A stretch of DNA of 64,000 nt from Ruminococcus sp. (GTDB lineage Bacteria; Bacillota; Clostridia; Oscillospirales; Ruminococcaceae): NCBI RefSeq assembly GCF_016287535.1, contig NZ_JAEFAJ010000010.1:1-64000 (forward strand). The letters are read 5' to 3'. Under the pieces are notes generated by a model, which saw only the letters and a program-made list of their open reading frames with translations, ran no database searches and was not told the origin of the DNA. Positions 16,156-25,101 of the stretch are shown in pieces. A program made the translations under genes and the position numbers. The first letter of the stretch is position 1. Every line of letters begins with the position of its first letter.

Positions 16156-16913
16156 AGGCGAAAATTCTGACGGCTGCGTTATTGCTTCTTGCAGCTTTTG
16201 GCGCGTTTTGCGGTTACAGGTATTATGAGGATATACGTTTACCCGTAAAACAACGTGAGGAAGCAATAAAAAAACAAGCGGAGATAATCGAAAGGATAAG
16301 ACCCGGCACTGAGGTGAAACCTGTAAGCACCGGTGAAACTCTCTCTGAACCGCTTATATTATGTGAAAATGTAAATGATAACATAGTTGGGTGGATCAAC
16401 ATTCCGGATACAAATATTGATCTTCCAATAGTTCAGGGAGAAGATAATGACTTCTACCTGCATAATGGAGTAGACGGGCAGTACAACTATGAGCTTGGCT
16501 GTCCGTTTCTTGATTATCGGTGTGATGCGGGTTTCAACGGCTTCAATTCCATTGTGTATGCTCATAACATGGAGGGGCATCTGATGTTTTCAGACATTGA
16601 TCTGTATAAAGACAAAGCATTTTTGCAGTCTCACTCCATGGGAACTCTGACACTGAAGGACGGAGACCACGATGTAAGGTTCTTTGCTTATATGACGGCA
16701 AAGAGTACCGCACCTGCCTATCATGCCGTATTTGTGAGCGAAGCCGAGAAAAAAGAGTATCTTGAGTATATTCTTTCGGCAGCTAATTATACAGTACTTG
16801 ATGATACTGATGAGATCAGAGATAAGACCGATCTGAATCTGCTTCTTCTCACGACCTGTACTTTTGAGTTTGAGGAAGCAAGAGGGATCCTTTTCGGAGT
16901 GATCGTGAGATGA
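16152..16913 (+). CDS. srtB: Class B sortase
   Basis: A 253-residue membrane-anchored transpeptidase with an N-terminal helix (residues 4-20). The catalytic residues are His138 in YAHNM, Cys236 in LTTCTF and Arg244 in EARGILFG, and WINIPDTNIDLPIVQ is the typical class B N-lobe. Start ATG 16152 overlaps the upstream stop by 4 nt, implying translational coupling with the PPNTG protein. Class B enzymes in clostridia are known to use (S/P)PxTG signals, which fits PPNTG here and SPQTG in the wall protein at 36095-36994. The frame open before 16152 is a shadow of the upstream gene. Confidence 0.92.
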   Translation: MKAKILTAALLLLAAFGAFCGYRYYEDIRLPVKQREEAIKKQAEIIERIRPGTEVKPVSTGETLSEPLILCENVNDNIVGWINIPDTNIDLPIVQGEDNDFYLHNGVDGQYNYELGCPFLDYRCDAGFNGFNSIVYAHNMEGHLMFSDIDLYKDKAFLQSHSMGTLTLKDGDHDVRFFAYMTAKSTAPAYHAVFVSEAEKKEYLEYILSAANYTVLDDTDEIRDKTDLNLLLLTTCTFEFEEARGILFGVIVR

Positions 16914-16959
16914 TAACAGGTAAAATCTGCGATCAGACATGGTTTTGCAAGTAAAAGAA

Positions 16960-16993
16960 TAAAAAAGAGCAGCACTGCATATCGCACTGCTGC
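16960..16993 (-). terminator. Terminator of the second SipW gene
   Basis: On the minus strand GCAGCAGTGC and GCAGTGCTGC form a stem (one mismatch) with a 5-nt loop, followed by CTCTTTTTTATTC. There is no T run in the plus direction, so the convergent sortase transcript may not stop here. Confidence 0.75.
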
Positions 16994-17005
16994 CCAATAT
17001 CTGAT

Positions 17006-17551
17006 TTAATTATCCTGACTGTTTTCGGGTGAAGCTGTCTTTTTTTCCTTTTCAGGAAGAAAATTTGGTATCAGCAGGAGCACGATCACAGCAGCTGCTG
17101 TAAGCAGACCGGCCTTTGTATGCAGGAAACTGAGAATATGACCTGTTTTGGGTATCATAAATATGATCTTGCCGATATAGTTTCCCTCTGTGACTGGTGC
17201 AGAGTCTTCGGACAGATTGGCGTCTCCCTTGGTAGTGTACTCTTTTCCCGAAATAGATGTTACTCTGTGTGTAACGACTGTATCATTTCCCATGCTGAAT
17301 GAAATGACGTCGCCGACAGATATCTCTTCAAGGGGGATATTCCTGTTCACAAAGCATAGACAGTTGACTGGGAAAGCAGGCTCCATTGAACCTGTCTTTA
17401 CAACGTAAGGTCTGATCCCGGCGATGAAAAGTACGAATACGATCAATGCAATGAGGAAAATCAGTGTTGACAGAAAAAGCGGGATTTTCCGCATGATCCT
17501 GCTTATTAAGCGGAGCATGACCGCGGCAGCTCCTTTTATAGAAGATGTCAT
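17006..17551 (-). CDS. sipW: Second SipW-type signal peptidase I
   Basis: A 181-residue S26B signal peptidase with Ser55 in VKTGSMEP, His95 in VTHRVTS and the GDAN motif, flanked by membrane helices (about 24-46 and 148-166). It differs considerably from the first copy at 12645. ATG 17551 follows GAAGGAG. It lies on the opposite strand between the sortase and the giant surface-protein gene, diverging from the latter, so it has its own promoter. It may process the second SipW-type substrate at 24385-24969 or the giant protein; that pairing is a guess from position. Confidence 0.9.
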   Translation of the reverse strand: MTSSIKGAAAVMLRLISRIMRKIPLFLSTLIFLIALIVFVLFIAGIRPYVVKTGSMEPAFPVNCLCFVNRNIPLEEISVGDVISFSMGNDTVVTHRVTSISGKEYTTKGDANLSEDSAPVTEGNYIGKIIFMIPKTGHILSFLHTKAGLLTAAAVIVLLLIPNFLPEKEKKTASPENSQDN

Positions 17552-17870
17552 ATGATATGCTCCTTCGTTTCATAAGGATTTACTGTTAAACTTCCGGCTG
17601 CTGTAAAAGGAGCCGCAAGTAAAGAGAAAGAAAGATTATTTGATTTTTCCATAACAGCGCCTCGATTCTTCATGATAATGATGTGGTATTATTAATGATT
17701 ATACCATGAAGCGGCTGAAAAATCAAGTGAAAAGAGCATATTAAGCGTTTGTTAAACAATGATAAGAGAAAACAATATCCTGTCTGACAGGATATGTATG
17801 ATAGATGTTATGTATCCGAACTGCGGTACATTACGGTTTTCAGATCAATATCACCACGGGAAGGAGAGAT
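17552..17870. promoter_or_regulatory. Divergent regulatory gap before the giant surface-protein gene
   Basis: About 320 nt without a gene between the two divergent genes. The main feature is a 21-nt perfect palindrome at 17775-17795. I could not place a convincing sigma-A promoter for the giant gene. The frame open from 17805 is an upstream extension without a ribosome site. Confidence 0.5.
17775..17795. promoter_or_regulatory. 21-nt perfect palindrome, candidate operator
   Basis: ATATCCTGTC (17775-17784) and GACAGGATAT (17786-17795) form a perfect 10-bp inverted repeat around one T, about 76 nt before the giant gene. Its ATATC...GATAT ends resemble those of the inverted repeat at 12595-12614 in front of the other arm of the locus. 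Confidence 0.55.
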
Positions 17871-20800
17871 ATGATGAAAAAGATCAATCATTCGGCAACA
17901 AAAAAATTCAATACAATGATCTGGTTTGTTGCAGTGCTGTTTGTTTCGTTTGCACTCAGCAATGTCATTGAATATATATATCATAATTACAGCAGTAAAG
18001 CGCTGGCAGATACAAGTGAAGAGCCTGAAGACGATGAAACTGAAGACGGCCTGAAGTATCAGCAGATCAGCGTCTCTCCCGGTGACAGTGATGACGAACT
18101 GATAACACTTGACGGCATGATGCCGGTTTCTGCTGATGTCACCGTTGAAAGCGGAGACACTTCACCGGATGACACTCTTTGCTCATACGATATCACTATA
18201 ACTGATACCGTAGGCAACAGCTTTCAGCCGAAAGAAGAAAGCCCGATAACAGTTGAGATAACCAATAATGCTATCAGCGGATATGATGAGTCCACGCTGC
18301 ACCTGTGGCATATTGATGAAGCAGGCATACGTGAGGAAGTTACTGAGTTCACAGTTGACGGAGATTCCATAAGATTTGAGGCGACAGGCTTCTCTCTGTA
18401 CGAGATATCACAGGGCGACCCGCAGCTTTGTACATATGTTTTCTATACTCCTGACTCAAATGGTGTCTATAGAAAATATTACTACATGACTACTACAGGA
18501 AAGCAGATATGTCAGCAGATCATCAAGGACTCTGACAGCCTTATGCCGCCGCAGCTTCCTGCGAATGACGCAAACTATACCTTTATAGGCTGGTACATAC
18601 TTGAAGGTGATGAGAATGCACTTTCCGCGACAGATGAAGAATTGTTATTTGATGATCCGCAGGACTTTACGGACGGCGGAACAGTACGGATAGGCGCAGT
18701 TTATGCGGATTGTGTTTATCTTATCTTCCACGACCAGTATAACAGTCAGATCGAATCCTATCCGATCGTCGGAACCCGCCGTGGCACACTGGAAAACGGA
18801 ACGGCTAAAATAGATCTTGACGGCATTGAAGTTACCTATGACGATGAAGAAGAGAACACACATATGGTATTTAAGGGCTGGTCAGAACAGATAGTTGAGC
18901 CCGGCGAATCTGCGCCCTTGATCGGATATACGGAAAACAATAAGCTTTTTTATGATATCTCTGTGAATAAAGATGTATATCCTGTATTTGAAAGGAGTGC
19001 GTGGCTTACTTTTTCAACAGGCGGTATTGCTGAAGGCGCCGATTCCGTACCAATGCAGATAATAAGCGTCGATACTCCTCTCGGACAGCTTCCTGTCCCG
19101 GAACGTACAGGTTATTCATTCGGCGGCTGGTATGCTGACAGTGCTGCGACATCGATGCAGATCTCATACGCAAACGGTAATCTTATCAGCGGTGCAACTG
19201 TTCCCGATACAATGGAATGGGACAATGGTGATCTGTATCTGACAGGAGATACAAAGCTGTACGCAAAATGGACAGAGGCTGCAACGAATTATTCCGTAGT
19301 CATCTGGAGACAGAACGTAAATGACGCTGCAAATGCCGCAGATTACGACAAGACATATGACTATGCGGAGAGCTTCAGACTGTCGGCAACGACAGGCTCG
19401 ACCGTATCGGTTTCGAGTACATATCAGGGGTACGGCGGCAGCGGTAATTATACCGGATTCCATTACAGAACGTGTGATTCCGCAAAGACAGTCGCAGCAG
19501 ACGGTTCGACCGTTTTGAACGTGTATTATGACAGAAATGTTCATACCTTGACTTTCAAAAGTGGTAATACTACTATACAAACGATAACAGGATTATACGG
19601 AGCATACATTAATGATTATTTTCCAATCGACGGAGATGCCAATTGTCATTGGAAGGCAGATAGAACAGATATATATAAATATATATTGGTAACACTTGAA
19701 ACCATGCCTGATAGTGATGTAATTTTCGATAAGACTTCTGCAAATGCATTTGGTACGATATATTATTATGTTGAAATAGATGAAAGTGATGCAAGTGAAT
19801 ATAGTGTTACTAAACATTTTAATTATAATGGCGAACAGCTTCTCTACGGTCTGTACAAGACCGCACAACATCCGTTTACATATTTAACTTACAATGAGGA
19901 ATATCACCCTATTGACGGTTATTATCGTGACAGTACTTTAGCTGAACCGTATTTTGGAGAAGAAGGAAGGAATGTCGGAACAAACAATACTAATAGTAAT
20001 TATTACTCGCAAGATGATAGGGCGCCGATTGGCGGCTATACCAGAAGGACAACGGAAAGTAATGTCAATTATATGTATTATAACAGAAATACATATAATT
20101 TGAAGTTCTATAATTCAGAAAACAATAATATAATTGCTACTGAGAGTATCAAATACACGCAGAGAACCGAATCCTTCATTCCTGATGCACCGGAAGCTCC
20201 GACAGGAAAACAGTTTGCGGGCTGGTTTGCTGATCCCGGCTGTACGACAAGAGTGTTTTTCCATACCCCGTCACAGGCAGAGATAGATTCTACAAAGGAT
20301 AATAATGGAGTCCCTCATTATCAGGTATATGAAAAAATGCCTTCCCATAATCTTGTGGTGTACGCAGGCTGGGAGAAGCTCTGGTATCTTGTTGAGATTG
20401 ATCCCAACGGAGGAGAGTTTGAGCTCCAGAGCACAGGAAATGACAACAGCGGCTACTCTACGTGGTTCTGGGTGAACTATGGCGACATTATCAGTGAATA
20501 CAAGGAGGTCACAAGAGACTACGAAACTTCTTCAGAAGGTACATATTTCTACAAATACTATGACCGAGAATACTACCAGCTTGGAGATGAATATGAGTCC
20601 CGTGAGGACAGCATAACAGAAAGAAGCGCAGGCTATACACAGAATATAATGGAAGCCACTGATTTTGAGCATACATATGAACTATCGGAAGGTGCTTACC
20701 GCTATGCAGGCTGGTATAAGGTCGATAAGCAGAGCGGTGCGGAAACGCTGTATAACTTTGATAATCCGGTGGAAAGCAACACATTCCTGCGCCTGCACTG

Positions 20801-23800
20801 GAAAGCTGTAGGAACATACTATATCCAGTACAATCCCGCAGGTGGCGTTCTTGATGAAAATGACAAGAACGAGGCTCAGTTCAAGACCCTTGATACTGCT
20901 GATTATGCCGACAAAGCACAGGTCATCATAATGAGAACTGTTGTTGAAGCGCCTGAAGGAAAGAATTTCATCGGCTGGAGACTAAGGAACGATCCTTCCG
21001 GAACGATCTATTATCCGGGCGGAACATTTGAGTTCAATGCCGCATACGCAGAAACCAGGATCGACGAAAATGGCAATGAGCGAAAATATATGACCCTTGA
21101 TGCTGTGTATCAGGAAATAGACGTACCTTCAGTCATATATGATGCCAACGGCGGTACGATGACTTCCACAGCTGACCACGGCAGCGGCACATTCCTGAAA
21201 AATGTCAGCCATAATAACGGCGTGACTACGGAAACAGAACTTACAGATTCTGAAAAGTATCAGTATAATGTAGATGCCGGCAGACTGACTGTAAGGAATC
21301 TTGAAAACAATAAACCGATCACACTTAGTGACGGTACAGGTTTCAGTTACACGTATAGTAACACTGATTATATTTTCGGCGGCTGGAACACAGAGCCTGA
21401 CGGCAGCGGCATACACTATGATGCAGGCAGCAATTTATATCATATTGATACCGAAGGTGATAATCCCGTAATACTTTATGCTGAGTGGAAGATCAGGGTG
21501 TATTTCGACAAGAACAACGACGATGCAGGCTGGGGTGGTGACTGGACTGGATCAGCAGACCATGTTTATGTATGGGACAGCGCCAGAAATCAGTATTATA
21601 CCGAGATCAGCATCAACTCTATGCTCGACGAGCCGTCTTATACTCCCGTTGCAGCAGACAGTATATTCTGTAACTGGAGCACGACACAGTATGCGGCAGT
21701 TGAGGATAATGAACCGTTTGATTTTTCGGAGCCTGTTACACAGGAGAGAATATCAGCAGAGAGCTCCGGGCAGTATCTTACACTGTATGCGATCTGGGAT
21801 ACACTTCCGGAGATAACGCTTCACGCAGTTGATTCGTCAAATGAAACGCTTGTGTTAAAGGACGAAGCGTGGCTTTATGCAGAACATCTGACTGTCAGCA
21901 GCGACAGTACCGAACTGATAACCTTCAATGATGTGCAGGGATATGCTGATCCTGCAAAAGAAGGCTTAACAGGGTATAAATACGCATTTGCCTGTGTCAG
22001 TGATTCACTCGGAAATGTTTCGGACGAAAAGCGTATCAATGATATTTATTATAATGTTGCAGAACGCAGTGTGTATGTGACGTATGCAAACGGTACAGAA
22101 GAACCTCTGGCTAACGGCGAAGAGATTTATCTGATATATTATGACACAGTTCTGCCAATCGGATATGTTGCAATGGGTACAGACGGCAGTATTACAGAGG
22201 TAGCCGTTTCTAATTCTGCACCGGTTACCGCAGCTGTAAACGGTATTTATAAAATTGCTGACAATCTGACAACTCCTCTCAGTTATCCGACTCTCGGCAC
22301 TAATAACTACTACTCTTATGCGGTAGGTGATGAGTTTTCTGCACAGGCTGACAGTTCTGTCCTGCATATGATCACAGGATCGTCGAACACTAACAATGCA
22401 CCGCGTCCGACCCTTTGGGTGCGTGATACATGGCGTGGCTTCGAGTATTCAACAAATGGCAATACATGGGTAAGCGCAGGTTACGATCCTCAGCTTTATG
22501 TGGTATACTACCCAAGCCAACCTACTATCGTGAATCTGAATGAGAAAACCGTCGGCTTCCCTGAGGATATGGATAAGAAGTTTACTTATCATGTAACGAT
22601 AAAGCAACAAGAAAAGCAATTTACTGTAGATGAATATTATTATGATGATAATGGTTCAGAGCATCATTTAGATGGTAGCGAATCTATATACGGAGGCAAT
22701 AGTTTTGGAACTGTTTTGGGCGGTGCAATCAGTAATTTGCATTTTTCTTCTCAGAATTACGCAAATCAGAGTAGTCAGGCTTCTTTTGCTCCTCCTGTTG
22801 AATTATCTTCCAATACAGTTGAACTCTCTAACGAACAAGTCGAATCATTTGCCTTATTATACAATACAAATGAGTCAATGATTCAAGAAAATGCTACTTA
22901 TGGAGATCATGAGGCGCTGTATTGTAGAACGGGTTTTGTAATTGGTACGTATCATCAAATTCAACACAGAAAAACCACTTACATCATAACTCAGCAGATT
23001 ATAGAGATAGTACAAGAAGCTGAAGAAGATTTCACAACAACGATGACTCAGTCTCCAGCAAACGGCGGTACAATCTACCAGGATGCGCTGACATATACCT
23101 ATACTGCTCCGACAACTCCAACAACACAGAATATTACATATACCAATTCCCGTGAGTCCGCACCTGTTGAAGTACACGTTGCGATAGCAAAGGGAAATGG
23201 TTATTACGAGCATGACGAATACAGAACTGACACAGAGAACGATTACAAGGCGGATATCGCACGCGGCAGCACATTGACCCTGCTTGACAGATTTTCACCT
23301 GAAGATCTGCTTGATACAGAGGATAATTCTTCCTACGTATTTGCAGGTATAGTATACGGTGAGAAACAGAGCTATGATAACCAAAGAATTGATGTGGCGG
23401 GCAGCGATACCGAGAGTATCACTTTCGGTCTGACAGACTCTGATAATATTTACGATCTGTATCTGGACGGCAATACCGACAACCTTCTGGGCGATTATGA
23501 GATCTATTATGTATACTATAAAGTACCGACCATCATTTATTGTATTGAGGGTTCAAGCGGAACATTAGTACCCTTTGATCCTCCGCTTACGATAAACGGA
23601 AGCGAAGTAACGCTGAACGGCGGTACCGTAGTGCAGAACAGTCAGCTGCCGCTGGACACGGCTTCATATTATTCCAATGGTGAGTTCCTGATATCTCAGG
23701 CGATAAGAAACGGCTATAAGATACCGCCGGTTCTTGACTATGCAGGCGGAGATGTTCCTGTGGAATACGCATTTCTCGGTGTCGGACCGTCATCAGCATC

Positions 23801-24365
23801 AAGGATATCTGATCTGCAGTATTCAGAAGGCAAGGAGCTGAGAATGTCTGTGGAGGACGGTATTGTGAAATACCGTTTCAATGCCGCAGATACGGCTGAA
23901 CCTCTCGATTCTGCGGATGATCTTGTAGTTTATGCGATATATAAAGGCGGAAACAAACTGACGATATCCAAGACTATCAACAGAGTAAGGACAAAGGTTG
24001 GCTACCCGACATTCCAGTATCGAATAAGACGTGTCGCCGACGGTAACGGTGTGCCATTATCTGCTGAAAATTCAGAGGAATCAGTAATTGCGATGTCATT
24101 TACGTCATCAGGAACAATGAACTCTGAATTTGTTAAGCTGCCGGTCGGAACATATGAGATCACCGAGCTAAGCAATATCAATTATACTCTCAGCGATATA
24201 TCAGTTTCGCCGGGCGAAGCCGGAGAGACAGAAGGAGCAACAGCGACCGTAACGATAGGTGCAAGAAGTGAAGTAATTGTATCATTCACCAATTCCATCA
24301 ACAGCAACGATAAAAAGACATATCAGACGTTTACAGATAACCATATAGACTACACCGGTCAGTAA
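17871..24365 (+). CDS. Giant InlB B-repeat surface protein (2164 residues)
   Basis: An exported protein with a signal peptide or membrane segment (residues 17-47, ending KALADT), a ZU5-like region (about 82-180) and many InlB/Listeria-Bacteroides-type repeats recognised by F-x-GW and LYA-x-W motifs: GWYILEG near 240, FGGWYADS near 417, KLYAKWT near 463, FAGWFADPG near 782, YAGWYK near 945, FGGWNTEPDG near 1169 and LYAEWK near 1202. After further divergent beta-rich modules it ends in an SpaA/Cna-like prealbumin-type domain (about 2027-2147). There is no sorting motif, C-terminal helix or dockerin, so how it is held at the surface is unclear. ATG 17871 or 17874 (AAGGAGAG upstream). An adhesin role is inferred. 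Confidence 0.88.
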   Translation: MMKKINHSATKKFNTMIWFVAVLFVSFALSNVIEYIYHNYSSKALADTSEEPEDDETEDGLKYQQISVSPGDSDDELITLDGMMPVSADVTVESGDTSPDDTLCSYDITITDTVGNSFQPKEESPITVEITNNAISGYDESTLHLWHIDEAGIREEVTEFTVDGDSIRFEATGFSLYEISQGDPQLCTYVFYTPDSNGVYRKYYYMTTTGKQICQQIIKDSDSLMPPQLPANDANYTFIGWYILEGDENALSATDEELLFDDPQDFTDGGTVRIGAVYADCVYLIFHDQYNSQIESYPIVGTRRGTLENGTAKIDLDGIEVTYDDEEENTHMVFKGWSEQIVEPGESAPLIGYTENNKLFYDISVNKDVYPVFERSAWLTFSTGGIAEGADSVPMQIISVDTPLGQLPVPERTGYSFGGWYADSAATSMQISYANGNLISGATVPDTMEWDNGDLYLTGDTKLYAKWTEAATNYSVVIWRQNVNDAANAADYDKTYDYAESFRLSATTGSTVSVSSTYQGYGGSGNYTGFHYRTCDSAKTVAADGSTVLNVYYDRNVHTLTFKSGNTTIQTITGLYGAYINDYFPIDGDANCHWKADRTDIYKYILVTLETMPDSDVIFDKTSANAFGTIYYYVEIDESDASEYSVTKHFNYNGEQLLYGLYKTAQHPFTYLTYNEEYHPIDGYYRDSTLAEPYFGEEGRNVGTNNTNSNYYSQDDRAPIGGYTRRTTESNVNYMYYNRNTYNLKFYNSENNNIIATESIKYTQRTESFIPDAPEAPTGKQFAGWFADPGCTTRVFFHTPSQAEIDSTKDNNGVPHYQVYEKMPSHNLVVYAGWEKLWYLVEIDPNGGEFELQSTGNDNSGYSTWFWVNYGDIISEYKEVTRDYETSSEGTYFYKYYDREYYQLGDEYESREDSITERSAGYTQNIMEATDFEHTYELSEGAYRYAGWYKVDKQSGAETLYNFDNPVESNTFLRLHWKAVGTYYIQYNPAGGVLDENDKNEAQFKTLDTADYADKAQVIIMRTVVEAPEGKNFIGWRLRNDPSGTIYYPGGTFEFNAAYAETRIDENGNERKYMTLDAVYQEIDVPSVIYDANGGTMTSTADHGSGTFLKNVSHNNGVTTETELTDSEKYQYNVDAGRLTVRNLENNKPITLSDGTGFSYTYSNTDYIFGGWNTEPDGSGIHYDAGSNLYHIDTEGDNPVILYAEWKIRVYFDKNNDDAGWGGDWTGSADHVYVWDSARNQYYTEISINSMLDEPSYTPVAADSIFCNWSTTQYAAVEDNEPFDFSEPVTQERISAESSGQYLTLYAIWDTLPEITLHAVDSSNETLVLKDEAWLYAEHLTVSSDSTELITFNDVQGYADPAKEGLTGYKYAFACVSDSLGNVSDEKRINDIYYNVAERSVYVTYANGTEEPLANGEEIYLIYYDTVLPIGYVAMGTDGSITEVAVSNSAPVTAAVNGIYKIADNLTTPLSYPTLGTNNYYSYAVGDEFSAQADSSVLHMITGSSNTNNAPRPTLWVRDTWRGFEYSTNGNTWVSAGYDPQLYVVYYPSQPTIVNLNEKTVGFPEDMDKKFTYHVTIKQQEKQFTVDEYYYDDNGSEHHLDGSESIYGGNSFGTVLGGAISNLHFSSQNYANQSSQASFAPPVELSSNTVELSNEQVESFALLYNTNESMIQENATYGDHEALYCRTGFVIGTYHQIQHRKTTYIITQQIIEIVQEAEEDFTTTMTQSPANGGTIYQDALTYTYTAPTTPTTQNITYTNSRESAPVEVHVAIAKGNGYYEHDEYRTDTENDYKADIARGSTLTLLDRFSPEDLLDTEDNSSYVFAGIVYGEKQSYDNQRIDVAGSDTESITFGLTDSDNIYDLYLDGNTDNLLGDYEIYYVYYKVPTIIYCIEGSSGTLVPFDPPLTINGSEVTLNGGTVVQNSQLPLDTASYYSNGEFLISQAIRNGYKIPPVLDYAGGDVPVEYAFLGVGPSSASRISDLQYSEGKELRMSVEDGIVKYRFNAADTAEPLDSADDLVVYAIYKGGNKLTISKTINRVRTKVGYPTFQYRIRRVADGNGVPLSAENSEESVIAMSFTSSGTMNSEFVKLPVGTYEITELSNINYTLSDISVSPGEAGETEGATATVTIGARSEVIVSFTNSINSNDKKTYQTFTDNHIDYTGQ

Positions 24366-24384
24366 AAAAGGAGGTGAGGGCAAA

Positions 24385-24969
24385 ATGACAAAACGCAAAC
24401 GAACAATTTTATGTATTACAGCTGCGACAGCGCTGTTTTTGATAATTGACCAGACAATAGCATATTTCAGAAGTGAGGATTATATCACAAATCGCCTGAG
24501 TGCGAAAGTAATTCCTCCAAAACCTGAAACCTATGTCAGAATTGAAGTTTGTGAAGATTTTGCCCCACCTTCAAGTAAAAGCAATGAGCCCTTCCGGAAA
24601 GATATAAAGATCGGCAATACCGGAACAGAAGACTGCTATGTAAGAGTACGGCTTGAGTTTTCTGACTCAGAATACCGTGATATCACTGATTTTTCCCATG
24701 ACGGAACTGTCTATACGGATGCTGTATCATACAGCGGAAATTTCCTGCCGGAAGGCTGGATATACAATGACGGTTTTTACTATTATACCTCTTCTGTTGC
24801 CAGTGGTGCGATGACAGGCACAAGCCTGTTAAGCTGGGTAAATGTGGATTTTTCATCTGCTCCTGTTGATTTATCTGATGAATTTGATATATATGTCTAC
24901 GCGGAAGCCGTGCAGGCGAGTGGTGAAGACGGGGAAGAGGTCGGATATCAGGAAGCATGGGGAATATAA
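24385..24969 (+). CDS. Small SipW-dependent TasA/camelysin-like protein
   Basis: A 194-residue exported protein starting at ATG 24385 behind AAGGAGGTGAG. Its signal region ends IAYFRSEDYITNRLSAK, matching the AWFSSTDEVTNRLTAN region of the larger substrate at 13290, and it continues EVCEDFAPPSSKSNEPFRKDIKIGNTGTEDCYVRVRLEF, the same beta-sandwich start. There is no coiled-coil insert. It closes the locus and is followed by strong hairpins. A minor subunit or cap of the same structure as the larger protein is a reasonable inference. Confidence 0.85.
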   Translation: MTKRKRTILCITAATALFLIIDQTIAYFRSEDYITNRLSAKVIPPKPETYVRIEVCEDFAPPSSKSNEPFRKDIKIGNTGTEDCYVRVRLEFSDSEYRDITDFSHDGTVYTDAVSYSGNFLPEGWIYNDGFYYYTSSVASGAMTGTSLLSWVNVDFSSAPVDLSDEFDIYVYAEAVQASGEDGEEVGYQEAWGI

Positions 24970-24985
24970 CAAGTGTATAGCAAAA

Positions 24986-25013
24986 GGCTGCGTGACAACA
25001 TGGTCACGCAGCC
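24986..25013 (+). terminator. Strong hairpin ending the surface locus
   Basis: GGCTGCGTGAC (24986-24996) and GTCACGCAGCC (25003-25013) form a perfect 11-bp stem, followed by TGTATTTGT, a weak T run. Confidence 0.7.
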
Positions 25014-25022
25014 TGTATTTGT

Positions 25023-25051
25023 AATCTCCCCCGGCTCTGCCGGGGGAGATT
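25023..25051. repeat. Perfect 13-bp GC-rich hairpin
   Basis: AATCTCCCCCGGC and GCCGGGGGAGATT with a 3-nt loop lie 9 nt after the previous hairpin. Neither strand has a good T run after it, so it may be a REP-like palindrome or a transcript-stabilising end between the two convergent operons. Confidence 0.6.
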
Positions 25052-25101
25052 CGTTTACTTATAAGTAATCAGATCAGGTTCCTCTGTGACTGTGATCAGG
25101 C

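Noticed and set aside
24986..25051. Insertion-sequence ends
   Set aside because: Two perfect hairpins lie side by side, but there is no transposase, no target duplication that I can see, and the position between convergent operons fits termination.
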